Assembly: GCF_014203695.1 (NCBI RefSeq)
Contig: NZ_JACHJO010000013.1
Span: forward strand, 1-64,000
Source of the DNA: Nocardiopsis algeriensis
GTDB lineage: Bacteria > Actinomycetota > Actinomycetes > Streptosporangiales > Streptosporangiaceae
Length of the DNA stretch: 64,000 nt
Reading direction: 5' to 3'
The notes beneath the pieces are model-generated. The model was not told where the DNA came from and ran no database searches. It saw nothing but the letters and a program-made list of their open reading frames with translations. A program made the translations under genes and the position numbers. This document shows positions 43,171-53,345 of the stretch, one piece after another; position 1 is the first letter of the stretch, and each line of letters opens with the position of its first letter.

Positions 43171-44298
43171 GTGGCATCTGGAGACCGAGACAAGGCTCTC
43201 GAAACAGCCCTCGCGCAGATCGAGCGGCAGTTCGGCAAGGGCTCCGTCATGCGCCTGGGCGACGACGACCGCCCGCCGATCGAGTCGATCCCCACCGGGG
43301 CGATCGCCCTCGACGTGGCGCTCGGCATCGGCGGGCTGCCCCGCGGCCGCATCGTGGAGATCTACGGCCCCGAGTCCAGCGGAAAGACGACCGTGGCGCT
43401 GCACGCGGTCGCCAGCGCGCAGAAGGCCGGCGGCATCGCCGCCTTCGTCGACGCCGAGCACGCGCTCGACCCCGAGTACGCCAAGAAGATCGGCGTCGAC
43501 ACCGACAACCTGCTGCTCTCCCAGCCGGACACCGGTGAGCAGGCGCTGGAGATCGTCGACATGCTGATCCGCTCCGGCGCGGTCTCCATCATCGTCGTCG
43601 ACTCCGTGGCCGCCCTGGTGCCCCGCGCCGAGATCGAGGGCGAGATGGGCGACAGCCACGTGGGCCTCCAGGCCCGGTTGATGTCCCAGGCCCTGCGCAA
43701 GATCGCGGGCGCCCTGCACCAGACCAACACCACCGCGATCTTCATCAACCAGCTTCGCGAAAAAGTCGGTGTGATGTTCGGGTCTCCCGAGACCACGACT
43801 GGTGGGCGGGCGCTGAAGTTCTACTCCTCGGTGCGGCTCGACGTGCGGCGCATCGAGACGCTCAAGGACGGTACCGACGCGGTCGGCAACCGCACCCGCG
43901 TCAAGGTCGTCAAGAACAAGGTGGCGCCGCCGTTCAAGCAGGCGGAGTTCGACATCCTCTACGGTGTCGGGGTCTCGCGCGAGGGCAGCCTGATCGACCT
44001 CGGCGTCGAGCACGGCATCGTGCGCAAGTCCGGGGCCTGGTACACCTACGACGGCACCCAGCTCGGTCAGGGCAAGGAGAACTCGCGCAACTTCCTGCGT
44101 GAGAACACCGACGTGTCCGACGAGATCGAGAAGAAGATCAAGGAGAAGCTGGGCGTGGCCGTCAAGGGCGACGACAGCGCCTCCTCCGCTCCCGCGGAGG
44201 CGGCTCCGGCCGAGCCGGCCAAGGAGCCCGCCGCCAAGGCCCCCGCCAAGCGGGCCGCGGCCAGGACCCCGGCCAAGGCGCCCGCGCCGGATGCGTGA
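43171..44298 (+). CDS. recA: Recombinase RecA
   Basis: 375 residues. Homologous recombination and LexA autocleavage co-protease. Walker [10 protein letters not shown] (about 67-75), [10 protein letters not shown], loop L1 region [21 protein letters not shown] and loop L2 [20 protein letters not shown]. The C-terminal tail is Ala/Pro/Lys-rich, as in other actinomycetes. The GTG at 43171 gives the family start ([13 protein letters not shown]...) and has AGGGG upstream; an in-frame ATG at 43135 would add 12 residues. SOS-controlled through the upstream LexA box; overlaps recX by eight bases. No intein. Confidence 0.98.
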   Translation: MASGDRDKALETALAQIERQFGKGSVMRLGDDDRPPIESIPTGAIALDVALGIGGLPRGRIVEIYGPESSGKTTVALHAVASAQKAGGIAAFVDAEHALDPEYAKKIGVDTDNLLLSQPDTGEQALEIVDMLIRSGAVSIIVVDSVAALVPRAEIEGEMGDSHVGLQARLMSQALRKIAGALHQTNTTAIFINQLREKVGVMFGSPETTTGGRALKFYSSVRLDVRRIETLKDGTDAVGNRTRVKVVKNKVAPPFKQAEFDILYGVGVSREGSLIDLGVEHGIVRKSGAWYTYDGTQLGQGKENSRNFLRENTDVSDEIEKKIKEKLGVAVKGDDSASSAPAEAAPAEPAKEPAAKAPAKRAAARTPAKAPAPDA

Positions 44299-44854
44299 GC
44301 CGGAGCGGGCCGTGGACTCCTCCGCCGACCTCTCCCCGGGCGCCGAGCCGCCCGGGGAGGACCCGGTGGGCAAGGCCCGCGCCCTGGCTCTGCGGATGCT
44401 CACGCACTCTCCGCGCACCCGCGCCCAGCTGGCGGCCGCCCTGTCCCGGCGCGGCCACGACGAGGAGGTCGTCGCCGCGGTCCTGGAGGAGTTCGACGAG
44501 GCGGGCTACGTCGACGACACCGCCTTCTCCCGTGCCTGGGTCTCCTCCCGCCACCACGGCAGGCGCCTGTCCCGGCGCGCGCTGGCCCGCGAGCTGCGCA
44601 CCCGAGGTGTGGAGGAGGACACCGTCCGCGAGGCGGTGGCCGAGATCGGCGACGGGGACGAGGAGGAGGCCGCCCGCGACCTGGTCCGCCGCAGCCTGGC
44701 CACCAGTCGGAGCCGCCCCTACGAGACCCGCGTGCGCCGCGCCCTCGGCGTGCTCGCCCGCAAGGGCTACCCCTCGGGACTGGCCTACCGCCTGGTCCGC
44801 GAGGAGCTCGAACACGAGGGCGTCGAGGCCGACCTGTACGGCCCCGACGCCTGA
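44291..44854 (+). CDS. recX: Regulatory protein RecX
   Basis: 187 residues. Three-helix repeats typical of RecX, the modulator of RecA filaments: [42 protein letters not shown], and [14 protein letters not shown] near the end. The ATG at 44291 overlaps the recA stop, so expression is coupled. Convergent with the peptidase gene, with only two bases between stop codons. Confidence 0.94.
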   Translation: MREPERAVDSSADLSPGAEPPGEDPVGKARALALRMLTHSPRTRAQLAAALSRRGHDEEVVAAVLEEFDEAGYVDDTAFSRAWVSSRHHGRRLSRRALARELRTRGVEEDTVREAVAEIGDGDEEEAARDLVRRSLATSRSRPYETRVRRALGVLARKGYPSGLAYRLVREELEHEGVEADLYGPDA

Positions 44855-44856
44855 TC

Positions 44857-46929
44857 TCACCCGTCGGCGGGGGCGGGAGCCCCGGCCTCTTCCGCCGGGG
44901 TGCCCTCCGGAGGGGTGGCGAGCGGTTCGGCGGCGTCCGCCTCGGGATCGGGCTCGGGGCGCGGCTCGGGCGGCGCGGTGGACAGTTCCAGGGGCGGCAC
45001 GTCGGCCGTGAAGCCGAACACCCGGGCGTAGAGCGCCAGCTCCGCCTCCAGGGAGCGCCGAAGGGCCTCCCGGCCCCGGAACCCGTGGGCCTCCCCCTCG
45101 AACTCCAGCAGCGCGTACGGCACGCCCCGGCGCCCCAGGGCGGTGGCCATGGCGAAGGCCTGGTCAGGGGTGACGACGGGATCGTCCAGACCCTGGAGCA
45201 GCAGGACGGGGACGTCGATCTCCCCGCTCCGGTTGACGGGGGAGCGTTCGCGGTAGCGCTCGACATATCCCGGCAGGATGCCCACGAGCGAGTCCAGGAA
45301 GCGGGACTCGAAGTCGTGGGTGGTGCGGGTGAGGGCGAGCAGGTCGGTGACGCCGTAGTAGGAGGCGCCGCAGGCGAACGTGTCGCCGGTCAGCGCCATC
45401 AGCGTCGTGTACCCGCCGGCGCTGGGTCCGCGGATCGCCAGCCGCTCGGGGTCGGCCGTGCCCTGCTCGACCAGGGCCCGGGCGACCGCCACCGCGTCCT
45501 CCACGTCGACCACGCCCCACTCCTTGTGCAGCCGCTTGCGGTAGGAGCGGCCGTAGCCGGTGGAGCCGCCGTGGTTGACGTCGACGATGCCGATGCCGCG
45601 GCTGGTGAAGTAGGCCTTGACCGGGTCGAAGGCGCGTGTGCTGTGGGAGACGGGGCCGCCGTGCACCCACACGACGTAGGGTGCCGGACCGTCGGCCTCC
45701 GCCTCCGGGTTCAGGGGCGGATAGACAAGGGCGTGGACGGGGGAGCCGTAGCGGTTGCGCAGGGTCTCCTGGCGGGGGACCGGGAGGTAGGCCGGGTCTG
45801 GCGGGTCCTCCGCGGAGCGGCGCAGCACCTCCACCGCGCCGGTGACCGGGTCCAGGCGCACCAGGCTCTGGGGGACGGTGGGCGAGGAGGCCACGGCGAC
45901 CACCGACGTGCCGTCGGTGTCGAGCATGGACCAGGTGGTCAGGTCGGTCGCCACCGGCTCCAGGTCCAGGGTGTCGGGGTCGTACACGCACGGAACCAGG
46001 TCGGCGCCGCCGTGGAGGGCGACGACCTTCCCGGAGTCGAGGAGGCAGAAGGAGCGGTTGCCGAGCAGGCCCGGGGGAGCGTGGAACTCCTCCTCGGCGG
46101 GGTAGAGGGCGATGGCGGGCCCCACGAGCCCCACCTGGTAGAGGTTCCACCAGCCGGGCCAGTCGGAGGCCACGTACAGGCTCTTGTCGTCGGCCCACAC
46201 GGGGGAGAGCACGGACTCCTCGACGCCGCCCTTGAGGGTGTACTCGCCGGTGAGTCCGCCCTCCTCCAGGATCCCGGCCCGCAGTTCCGTGCCGTCCCAG
46301 GGCATGCGCGGGTGGTTCCAGCGGACGTAGGCCAGCCGGGTGCCGTCGGGCGAAGGGGTGGGGGAGGCGTAGAAGTCCGCGCCCGAGACGACCTCGCGGA
46401 CGGCGGCGGGGTCGGTCGCGCCGCGGCCGGAGAGCGGCACCGACACGATGGAGCGGCGGACGGTGCCCGCGGTGTGCTGCTCGCGCACGCACAGGACGCT
46501 GCGCCCGTCGGGGCCGAGCACGGGGTCGGCGTAGCGCAGCGCGGCCTTCTCCGCGGGTTCGGGGGTGAGGGGGAGGGGGGTCTCGGCGCCGTGTTCGAGC
46601 AGGTACAGGCGCTGGTCGTCGGCGCAGGCGAAGACGACGCCCATCCGGACCAGGGCCTTGTCGTCGCGCCGGGGCACGGGGCGGTAGGAGCGGCCCCCGT
46701 ACTCGTGCACGCGGGTGCCCACGCTCCAGGGGGCGGGCAGGAGTTCGGTCACCCGGCCGTCGGCGCCGCGCCGCATGAGGGTGCGGCGTCCCTCGTCGGG
46801 GCGGCTCTCCTCCCACCAGATCTCGTCGCCCACGACGGAGGGGAACGCGATCGCGCGCACTCCCCGGGCGACGTCGTCGGCACTGATGGGCGAGGGCCAG
46901 GAGCCGTAGGGGCTCGACAGTTCAGACAT
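44857..46929 (-). CDS. S9-family prolyl oligopeptidase-like serine peptidase
   Basis: 690 residues. N-terminal beta-propeller region (about 1-400, repeated blade-like segments) and C-terminal alpha/beta hydrolase. The nucleophile is S503 in GPSAGGYTT, the acid Asp lies in GLDDPVVTPDQ, and the His in GEAHGFRG. The YVVWVHGGPVSHS segment forms the oxyanion region. No signal peptide, so cytoplasmic. The last 50 residues are a Pro/Glu/Ala-rich tail outside the fold. The ATG at 46929 has AGGAGG upstream. It lies downstream of gluD on the same strand, but a terminator separates them. Confidence 0.93.
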   Translation of the reverse strand: MSELSSPYGSWPSPISADDVARGVRAIAFPSVVGDEIWWEESRPDEGRRTLMRRGADGRVTELLPAPWSVGTRVHEYGGRSYRPVPRRDDKALVRMGVVFACADDQRLYLLEHGAETPLPLTPEPAEKAALRYADPVLGPDGRSVLCVREQHTAGTVRRSIVSVPLSGRGATDPAAVREVVSGADFYASPTPSPDGTRLAYVRWNHPRMPWDGTELRAGILEEGGLTGEYTLKGGVEESVLSPVWADDKSLYVASDWPGWWNLYQVGLVGPAIALYPAEEEFHAPPGLLGNRSFCLLDSGKVVALHGGADLVPCVYDPDTLDLEPVATDLTTWSMLDTDGTSVVAVASSPTVPQSLVRLDPVTGAVEVLRRSAEDPPDPAYLPVPRQETLRNRYGSPVHALVYPPLNPEAEADGPAPYVVWVHGGPVSHSTRAFDPVKAYFTSRGIGIVDVNHGGSTGYGRSYRKRLHKEWGVVDVEDAVAVARALVEQGTADPERLAIRGPSAGGYTTLMALTGDTFACGASYYGVTDLLALTRTTHDFESRFLDSLVGILPGYVERYRERSPVNRSGEIDVPVLLLQGLDDPVVTPDQAFAMATALGRRGVPYALLEFEGEAHGFRGREALRRSLEAELALYARVFGFTADVPPLELSTAPPEPRPEPDPEADAAEPLATPPEGTPAEEAGAPAPADG

Positions 46930-47032
46930 GTCCGCTCAGGAGGTGTGTGGGTCGGATCTGGTGACATGTCGACCTTAGTCCTCGCGTGCCCGCCTGTGCA
47001 GTCCCCAAGGCCCTCGCGGTACCGAAGGACGG

Positions 47033-47067
47033 CGGCCCCGCCGGCGCTGTGGGCGCGGGCGGGGCCG
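47033..47067 (-). terminator. Terminator of the gluABCD operon
   Basis: CGGCCCCGCC (47033-47042) and GGCGGGGCCG (47058-47067) form a perfect 10-bp stem just past the gluD stop. Confidence 0.55.
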
Positions 47068-47084
47068 TTCCGGGGCGGGGAGGG

Positions 47085-48122
47085 TCACTCCTTCTTGGCG
47101 GAGGTGTCCCCGTCGTCCTCGGCGAGGGTGCGGGGCAGGGGCTCCTGGACCTTGGTCTCGACGGCGGTGCCGGTGCTGCCGGCGGGGTCGATGGGGCCGC
47201 CCTCGGTCGTGACCGGCTTGGCGGTGGCGCGGCCGCGGCGGGAGTTGCGCCGCTCCAGCCAGATGGCCAGCCGGCTCAGGGCCAGGTTGATCACGATGTA
47301 GATGACGGCGCAGACGATCGCGGCGGGGATCACGTTGCTCTCGCGGGTCGCCAGGAGGGTGAAGCTGCGCAGCAGCTCCGGGAAGGCGACGATGTAGCCG
47401 AGCGCGGAGTCCTTGAGCAGGACCACGAGCTGGGCGACGATCGCGGGCATCATGGCGGTGACCGCCTGCGGGATCAGGACGACCCACATGGTCTGGTTCC
47501 GGCTCATCCCGATGGCCTGCGCGGCCTCGGACTGGCCCTTGGGCACGGCCAGGATGCCCGCGCGGAAGACCTCCGCGAGCACCGAGCCGTTGTAGAGGGT
47601 CAGGCCGGTGACGACGGCGGCGAGCGCGGTCACCTGGAAGGTGCCGGTGGGGATGTCGAAGACCTGCCAGGCGACGATCGGCAGCGCCATCGTGAAGAAG
47701 ATGAGGATCAGCAGCGGGATACCGCGGAAGAACTCCACGACGGCCCCCGCCGGGATGCGGATCCACGCGTGCTCGGACAGGCGCCCGATGCCGAACACCA
47801 GGCCGAAGACCAGGGCCAGGACCGAGGCGGTCAGTGCGGCGGTCAGGGTGTTCTGCAGGCCGGGGATCACGTAGGCGGTCCACGTCTCGGCCCGCAGGAA
47901 CGGCGACCACATGTCCGCCGCCCACTGCCCGTCGGGGTTGACCGCCCAGGTGTCCGGGTGGAACAGGGGTGTGGCGCGGTCGGTGAGGGTCTGGTTGAAG
48001 CCCAGGTACAGGACGGCGAGTCCGACCGCGGCCAGGATCAGGGTGACGACGGTGTAGACGGCGTTGCGCGCGCGGGCCTTGGGGCCGGGCGCGTCGAACA
48101 GTACGGTGCTCTGGGTGCTCAT
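47085..48122 (-). CDS. gluD: Glutamate ABC transporter permease (GluD)
   Basis: 345 residues. HisM/ArtM-type polar amino acid permease with the EAA loop VPKGQSEAAQAIGMSRNQTMWVVLIPQA. There is an extra N-terminal helix and a large external segment (about 45-85), plus a basic and acidic C-terminal cytoplasmic tail of about 55 residues; both are usual for actinobacterial GluD. The ATG at 48122 overlaps the gluC stop (ATGA). Last gene of gluABCD. Confidence 0.93.
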   Translation of the reverse strand: MSTQSTVLFDAPGPKARARNAVYTVVTLILAAVGLAVLYLGFNQTLTDRATPLFHPDTWAVNPDGQWAADMWSPFLRAETWTAYVIPGLQNTLTAALTASVLALVFGLVFGIGRLSEHAWIRIPAGAVVEFFRGIPLLILIFFTMALPIVAWQVFDIPTGTFQVTALAAVVTGLTLYNGSVLAEVFRAGILAVPKGQSEAAQAIGMSRNQTMWVVLIPQAVTAMMPAIVAQLVVLLKDSALGYIVAFPELLRSFTLLATRESNVIPAAIVCAVIYIVINLALSRLAIWLERRNSRRGRATAKPVTTEGGPIDPAGSTGTAVETKVQEPLPRTLAEDDGDTSAKKE

Positions 48123-48793
48123 CGGACCACCGCCACGCGCTTGGACAGCCAGTTGAAGAAGTAACCGGTCGGCAGGATCAGGATCAGGAAGCCCAGGGCG
48201 AAGCCGACGAAGGTCGGCAGGACCGGTGCGACGCCCTGGTCGAACATGAGCTTCATCTCCCGGGACGCCTCCTGGACGCCCAGCCCCGCGACGGAGGCGA
48301 CGGTGGTGTTCTTGGTGAGTGCGATGAGCACGCTGCCGAGAGGCCCGACGACGGTGCGCAGGGCCTGGGGGAGGACGATCAGCCGCAGGTTCTGGGTGAA
48401 GGTCAGCCCGAGGGAGCGCGCGGCCTCGACCTGGCCGAGGGGGATGGTGTTGATGCCGGCGCGCAGGGACTCGGACACGAAGCAGGCGGTGTAGGCGGAC
48501 AGGCCGATGACCGCCCACCAGAACACGTCCCACTGGACGCTGTCGGCCAGTGCCACGCCGAGGGCGCTGTTGAGGCCCAGGCCGCAGAAGAGCAGGACGA
48601 GGGTCAGCGGCGTGCTCCTGATGCCCTCCACGTAGACGGTGGCGATACCGCGCAGCAGCGGGACGGGGGAGGCCCGCATGGCGGTGAGGAGGATGCCGAG
48701 CACGAAGGACAGGAGCGCGCTGATGAGGGTGAGCCGGACGGTCCATGAGAAACCGTCGACAACCCTGTCGATATTGCTGAGAAAGGCTTCCAT
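48119..48793 (-). CDS. gluC: Glutamate ABC transporter permease (GluC)
   Basis: 224 residues. HisQ/HisM-family permease with five helices and the EAA loop IPLGQVEAARSLGLTFTQNLRLIVLPQAL. ATG at 48793 without a strong ribosome site. It follows gluB after a strong hairpin and overlaps gluD by four bases. Confidence 0.93.
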   Translation of the reverse strand: MEAFLSNIDRVVDGFSWTVRLTLISALLSFVLGILLTAMRASPVPLLRGIATVYVEGIRSTPLTLVLLFCGLGLNSALGVALADSVQWDVFWWAVIGLSAYTACFVSESLRAGINTIPLGQVEAARSLGLTFTQNLRLIVLPQALRTVVGPLGSVLIALTKNTTVASVAGLGVQEASREMKLMFDQGVAPVLPTFVGFALGFLILILPTGYFFNWLSKRVAVVR

Positions 48794-48811
48794 GGGTCCC
48801 AGCTGGTCAGG

Positions 48812-48847
48812 CGCCGGGAGGCGGGGCCGGAGCCCCGCCTCCCGGCG
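48812..48847 (-). terminator. Strong hairpin between gluB and gluC
   Basis: A perfect 16-bp stem (48812-48827 with 48832-48847) and four-base loop lie between the binding-protein stop and the permease start. It likely stabilises gluB mRNA or partly terminates transcription. Confidence 0.6.
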
Positions 48848-48868
48848 TGCGGTCGGTGGAGGAGGGGG

Positions 48869-49702
48869 CTACTCGCAGGTGTCGAACTCGGGAGCGCTCT
48901 CCTGGTAGGCGAAGTCGGTCTCGCCGAAGTGGGCCTCGAGGAACTCCACGGTCTTGCCCTCGTCCCACATCTTGGTGATGGCGGCGTTGACCTCCTCGCA
49001 GCGCTCGGTCGAGCCCTCGGGCAGGCCGACGCCCAGGCGCTCCTCGCCGAAGGCGTTGTTGACCATCCGGTAGTCGTCCGGGTTCTGCGCGGCGAAGCCC
49101 GCGAGGATGATGTTGTCGGTGGTCACGGCGTCGACGGTGCCGTCGGTGAGCAGCTGCAGGCACTCGGAGTAGTTGCCGGCCTCGCGCAGCTCGGCGTCGA
49201 TCTCCATGTCCTCGACGATGTTGTGCGCCGAGCGCGAGCCCGAGGCCGAGCACAGGACCTTGTCGGCCAGGTCGTCGGGGGCGCCGATCTCCTCGTCGCC
49301 CGCCTGGGTGAGGATGTCCTGCTGGGCGACGTAGTAGGGGCCGGCGAAGTCGACGACCTGGCGGCGCTCGTCGGTGATCGAGTAGGTGGCGACGATCATG
49401 TCGACGGTGCCCTGCTGGAGGAACGCCTCGCGGTTGGCCGAGGCGGCCTCCTTCCACTCGATCTGGTCGGGGGAGTAGCCGAGCTCGCCGGCGATGTAGG
49501 TGGCGACGTCGACGTCGAAGCCGACGGGGGCGTCGCCCTCGAGGAGGCCGATGCCGGGCTGGTCGTACTTGACGCCGATGACGATGCCGTCGCCGCCGCC
49601 CTCTCCGCCGTCACCCCCGACGTCGGCGGTGCCGCAGGCGGTGAGGGCGAGGGCGAGGGCTGCTGCGCTGCCCAGAGCTGTGCTGACACGACGAGATCGC
49701 AT
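48869..49702 (-). CDS. gluB: Glutamate-binding lipoprotein (GluB)
   Basis: 277 residues. Lipobox LTAC (Cys about 23), a Gly/Asp-rich linker, then an SBP_bac_3 fold: VGFDVDVATYIAGELGY, MIVATYSITDERRQVVDFAGPYYVAQQDILT, and a conserved disulfide-type cysteine pair. The ATG at 49702 is preceded by AGGAGG-like bases after gluA. Captures glutamate or related acidic amino acids outside the membrane. Hairpin directly downstream. Confidence 0.93.
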   Translation of the reverse strand: MRSRRVSTALGSAAALALALTACGTADVGGDGGEGGGDGIVIGVKYDQPGIGLLEGDAPVGFDVDVATYIAGELGYSPDQIEWKEAASANREAFLQQGTVDMIVATYSITDERRQVVDFAGPYYVAQQDILTQAGDEEIGAPDDLADKVLCSASGSRSAHNIVEDMEIDAELREAGNYSECLQLLTDGTVDAVTTDNIILAGFAAQNPDDYRMVNNAFGEERLGVGLPEGSTERCEEVNAAITKMWDEGKTVEFLEAHFGETDFAYQESAPEFDTCE

Positions 49703-49749
49703 GGGAGGTACCTCTTCTTCCTTCTTGGTTCGTGCGGGGAACGCTGTGC

Positions 49750-50493
<744 letters not shown>

Positions 50494-50562
50494 GTTGGGA
50501 ACTTAATGGGTTCGCGTTGCCCTGTCATCACGAAGGCGGGGGCGCCGCCCGGAGTAGCGCAC

Positions 50563-50591
50563 TTGTTACGATGCAAAATGCAAATTGTTAC
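50563..50591. promoter_or_regulatory. Ordered repeat block upstream of gluA
   Basis: TTGTTAC (50563-50569), one base, then ATGCAAA twice in tandem (50571-50577 and 50578-50584), then TTGTTAC again (50585-50591). The GTTAC elements are 22 bp apart, two helical turns. The block is AT-rich and lies 70-98 bp upstream of the gluA start, in the promoter region shared with divergent miaB. A regulator site for nitrogen or glutamate control is plausible. Confidence 0.5.
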
Positions 50592-50664
50592 TGATCCAGA
50601 GGGTTAAATCAGCGTTTGTCCTGGAATGTGCCGGTTTCGTGCTCAAATATCTTGCACGATCCGT

Positions 50665-50692
50665 GACACAGAGTAGTGATTCTCTCTGTGTC
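50665..50692. promoter_or_regulatory. 9-bp inverted repeat upstream of miaB
   Basis: GACACAGAG (50665-50673) and CTCTGTGTC (50684-50692) pair perfectly across 10 bases. TTGCAC (50652-50657) precedes it and TAGTGA (50674-50679) lies in the spacer with 16-bp spacing, so the repeat may be an operator around a promoter, or a hairpin in a transcript. The 308-bp gluA-miaB region holds no gene. Confidence 0.4.
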
Positions 50693-50801
50693 GACCCGCT
50701 CTCCCCGCCTCGGGACGGCCGCCTGGGCGCGGGCGGCGGAAGGCCGCGGGGCGGGACGCCGCGCGAGCGGCGCGGTCCGCGGCACCCGTTAGCCTGGTCG
50801 G

Positions 50802-52289
50802 GTGAGCCAGAGTCGTACCTACCAAGTGCGGACCTACGGCTGCCAGATGAACGTCCACGACTCCGAGCGCCTCTCCGGTCTGCTGGAGGACGCTGGGTAC
50901 GCGCGCGCAGCCGAGGAAACCACCGCCGACATCGTCGTCTTCAACACCTGCGCGGTGCGTGAGAACGCGGACAACCGCCTCTACGGCAACCTCGGGCACC
51001 TGCGCCCGGTCAAGGACGCCAACCCGGGGATGCAGATCGCCGTGGGCGGCTGCCTGGCGCAGAAGGACCGGGGGGAGATCGTCCGCCGGGCGCCCTGGGT
51101 GGACGTGGTGTTCGGGACCCACAACATCGGTTCCCTGCCCGCCCTCCTGGAGCGCGCCCGCGTCCGGCGCGAGGCCCAGGTCGAGATCGCCGAGTCCCTG
51201 GAGCACTTCCCCTCCACCCTGCCCAGCCGCCGCGAGTCCGCCTACGCGGCATGGGTGTCGATCTCGGTGGGGTGCAACAACACGTGCACCTTCTGCATCG
51301 TCCCGGCACTGCGCGGCAAGGAGCAGGACCGCCGCCCCGGCGACGTGCTCGCCGAGGTGCGCGCGCTGGTCGCCGAGGGCGTCAGCGAGATCACCCTGCT
51401 CGGCCAGAACGTCAATGCCTACGGCAGCGGGTTCGGCGACCGGAAGGCCTTCTCCAAGCTGCTCCGCGCCTGCGGCGACATCGAGGGACTGGAGCGGGTC
51501 CGCTTCACCTCGCCGCACCCGCGCGACTTCACCGACGACGTCATCGAGGCGATGGCCGAGACCCCCAACGTCATGCCGCAGCTGCACATGCCGCTGCAGT
51601 CGGGGTCGAGCAAGGTCCTCAAGGACATGCGCCGCTCCTACCGGCAGGAGCGCTTCCTGGGCATCGTGGAGAAGGTCCGCGCCGCCCTGCCGCACGCCGC
51701 GATCACGACGGACATCATCGTGGGCTTCCCCGGCGAGACCGAGGAGGACTTCCAGGAGACGCTGCACGTGGTGCGCGAGGCCCGCTTCGCGGCGGCGTTC
51801 ACCTTCCAGTACTCCAAGCGCCCCGGCACGCCGGCGGCGACCATGGAGGACCAGGTGCCGCCGGAGGTCGTCAAGGAGCGCTACCAGCGCCTGATCGACC
51901 TCCAGGAGCGGATCTCCTGGGAGGAGAACACGAAGCTCGTCGGCACCGAGGTGGAGCTGCTGGTGGCCGAGGGCGAGGGCCGCAAGGACGGCGAGCACCG
52001 CCGCCTGTCCGGCCGCGCCCCGGACAACCGGCTCGTGCACTTCGCGGTGGGCGAGGGCGAGGAGCCGCGCCCCGGCGACATGGTGACCGTGGAGGTCACC
52101 TACGCCGCGCCGCACCACCTGGTGGCCGACTCCGGCGTGCGGAACCTGCGCCGCACCCGCGCCGGCGACGCCTGGGCGGCCCGCAACGGCCTCTCCGGCA
52201 AGGAGCAGCCGGGTGTCCTGCTGGGCATGCCGGGGATCGGCGCCCCCGCCGAGCAGCCCGCCCCGGCGGGCGGTTGCTGCGACACCTGA
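50802..52289 (+). CDS. miaB: tRNA-2-methylthio-N6-dimethylallyladenosine synthase
   Basis: 495 residues. Radical-SAM methylthiotransferase acting on i6A37 of tRNA. UPF0004 domain with cysteines in [27 protein letters not shown] and VGGCLAQKD, radical-SAM motif CNNTCTFC (C158, C162, C165), and a C-terminal TRAM domain. A Cys-Cys pair ends the protein (GGCCDT). The GTG at 50802 lies six bases after TAGCCT with no Shine-Dalgarno, so leaderless. Convergent with miaA, which provides its substrate modification. Confidence 0.97.
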   Translation: MSQSRTYQVRTYGCQMNVHDSERLSGLLEDAGYARAAEETTADIVVFNTCAVRENADNRLYGNLGHLRPVKDANPGMQIAVGGCLAQKDRGEIVRRAPWVDVVFGTHNIGSLPALLERARVRREAQVEIAESLEHFPSTLPSRRESAYAAWVSISVGCNNTCTFCIVPALRGKEQDRRPGDVLAEVRALVAEGVSEITLLGQNVNAYGSGFGDRKAFSKLLRACGDIEGLERVRFTSPHPRDFTDDVIEAMAETPNVMPQLHMPLQSGSSKVLKDMRRSYRQERFLGIVEKVRAALPHAAITTDIIVGFPGETEEDFQETLHVVREARFAAAFTFQYSKRPGTPAATMEDQVPPEVVKERYQRLIDLQERISWEENTKLVGTEVELLVAEGEGRKDGEHRRLSGRAPDNRLVHFAVGEGEEPRPGDMVTVEVTYAAPHHLVADSGVRNLRRTRAGDAWAARNGLSGKEQPGVLLGMPGIGAPAEQPAPAGGCCDT

Positions 52290-52342
52290 CACGGTCCCGG
52301 CGGCCCCCGGCGTGAAGCCTGGAGGCCGCCGGCGCAGGTGTC
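52281..52342. terminator. Two-part hairpin between convergent miaB and miaA
   Basis: Outer arms GACACCTG/CAGGTGTC (52281-52288 with 52335-52342) and inner arms CCGGCGGCC/GGCCGCCGG (52297-52305 with 52324-52332) are both perfect. The outer arms include bases of both genes' ends, so the structure is symmetric for both transcripts. Confidence 0.55.
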
Positions 52343-53333
52343 AGCCGCGGTGGAAGGGGATCATGGTCGCCACGTCGACCAGCGTCTCCTCGGGCGCCTC
52401 GGAAGCACCGGACAGGGCGGCCTCGACCTGGCTCAGGGCACGCTCCACCAGGTCGGGGGCGTCGTAGGGCAGCCAGCGTACGCGCGGATCGCGCCGGAAC
52501 CACGACTCCTGGCGGCGGGCGAAGCGCCGGGTGGCCTGCGCGGTGGCCGCGCGGGCCTCCTCCTCCGTCATCCGGCCGTCCAGCTGGGCCAGTGCCTGGG
52601 AGTAGCCCAGCGCGCGCGAGGCGGTACGGCCCTCGCGCAGTCCGGCCTCGTCCAGGCGGCGGACCTCCTCCAGCAGGCCGCGGTCCCACATGCGGTCCAC
52701 CCGGACGTCGATGCGCTCGTCCAGCTCGGGGCGCGGGGCCCTCAGCCCGATCTGCGTGCACGGGTAGAACGGCGTGTGGTCGGGCAGGTTCGCGGTGAAC
52801 GGCCGTCCCGTCAGCTCGACGACCTCCAGCGCCCGCACGATCCGGCGCCCGTTGCCCGGCAGGATCGCGCGCGCCGCCGCGGGATCCACCTCCGCCAGGC
52901 GGGCGTGCAGGACACCGGATCCCACCTCGGCGAGCTCGGCCTCCAGGCGGGCGCGCACCTCCGGGTCGGTGCCGGGGAACTCCAGGTGGTCCAGGACCGC
53001 CCGCACGTACAGGCCCGAACCGCCGACCAGGATCGGCAGGACGTCGCGGTCGGCGCAGTCCTCGACGCGATCGCGGGCCATCGCCTGGTAGCTGGCGACG
53101 TCGGCGGGTTCGGAGACCTCCCACACGTCCAGCAGGTGGTGGGGGACGCCGCGCCGCTCCTGCGGGGAGAGCTTGGCGGTGCCGATGTCCATGCCGCGGT
53201 AGAGCTGCATCGAGTCGGCGTTGATCACCTCGCCGCGCCGCCCCGTGCGTTCCTCCAGTCGCAGGGCCATCTCGACGGCCAGGTCCGACTTGCCCACTGC
53301 GGTCGGTCCCACGACCGCGATCACCTTGATCAT
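52341..53333 (-). CDS. miaA: tRNA dimethylallyltransferase
   Basis: 330 residues. Adds the isopentenyl group to A37 of tRNAs reading UNN codons. N-terminal P-loop VVGPTAVGKSDLA (about 7-19), DSMQLYRGMDIGTAK (DMAPP/tRNA site), VGGSGLYVRAVLD, and the C-terminal TRRFARRQESWFRRDPRV. The ATG at 53333 lies six bases from a TAGGCT -10, with GGAGGG abutting it, so leaderless initiation is likely. Unlike in Mycobacterium, it is on the opposite strand from miaB and dapF. Confidence 0.96.
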   Translation of the reverse strand: MIKVIAVVGPTAVGKSDLAVEMALRLEERTGRRGEVINADSMQLYRGMDIGTAKLSPQERRGVPHHLLDVWEVSEPADVASYQAMARDRVEDCADRDVLPILVGGSGLYVRAVLDHLEFPGTDPEVRARLEAELAEVGSGVLHARLAEVDPAAARAILPGNGRRIVRALEVVELTGRPFTANLPDHTPFYPCTQIGLRAPRPELDERIDVRVDRMWDRGLLEEVRRLDEAGLREGRTASRALGYSQALAQLDGRMTEEEARAATAQATRRFARRQESWFRRDPRVRWLPYDAPDLVERALSQVEAALSGASEAPEETLVDVATMIPFHRG

Positions 53334-53339
53334 CCCTCC

Positions 53340-53345
53340 AGCCTA
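53340..53345 (-). promoter_or_regulatory. -10 element of miaA
   Basis: TAGGCT on the minus strand, six bases before the ATG. Its 5' base is the outer base of the MITE-like repeat, so any -35 lies inside that element. Confidence 0.45.
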
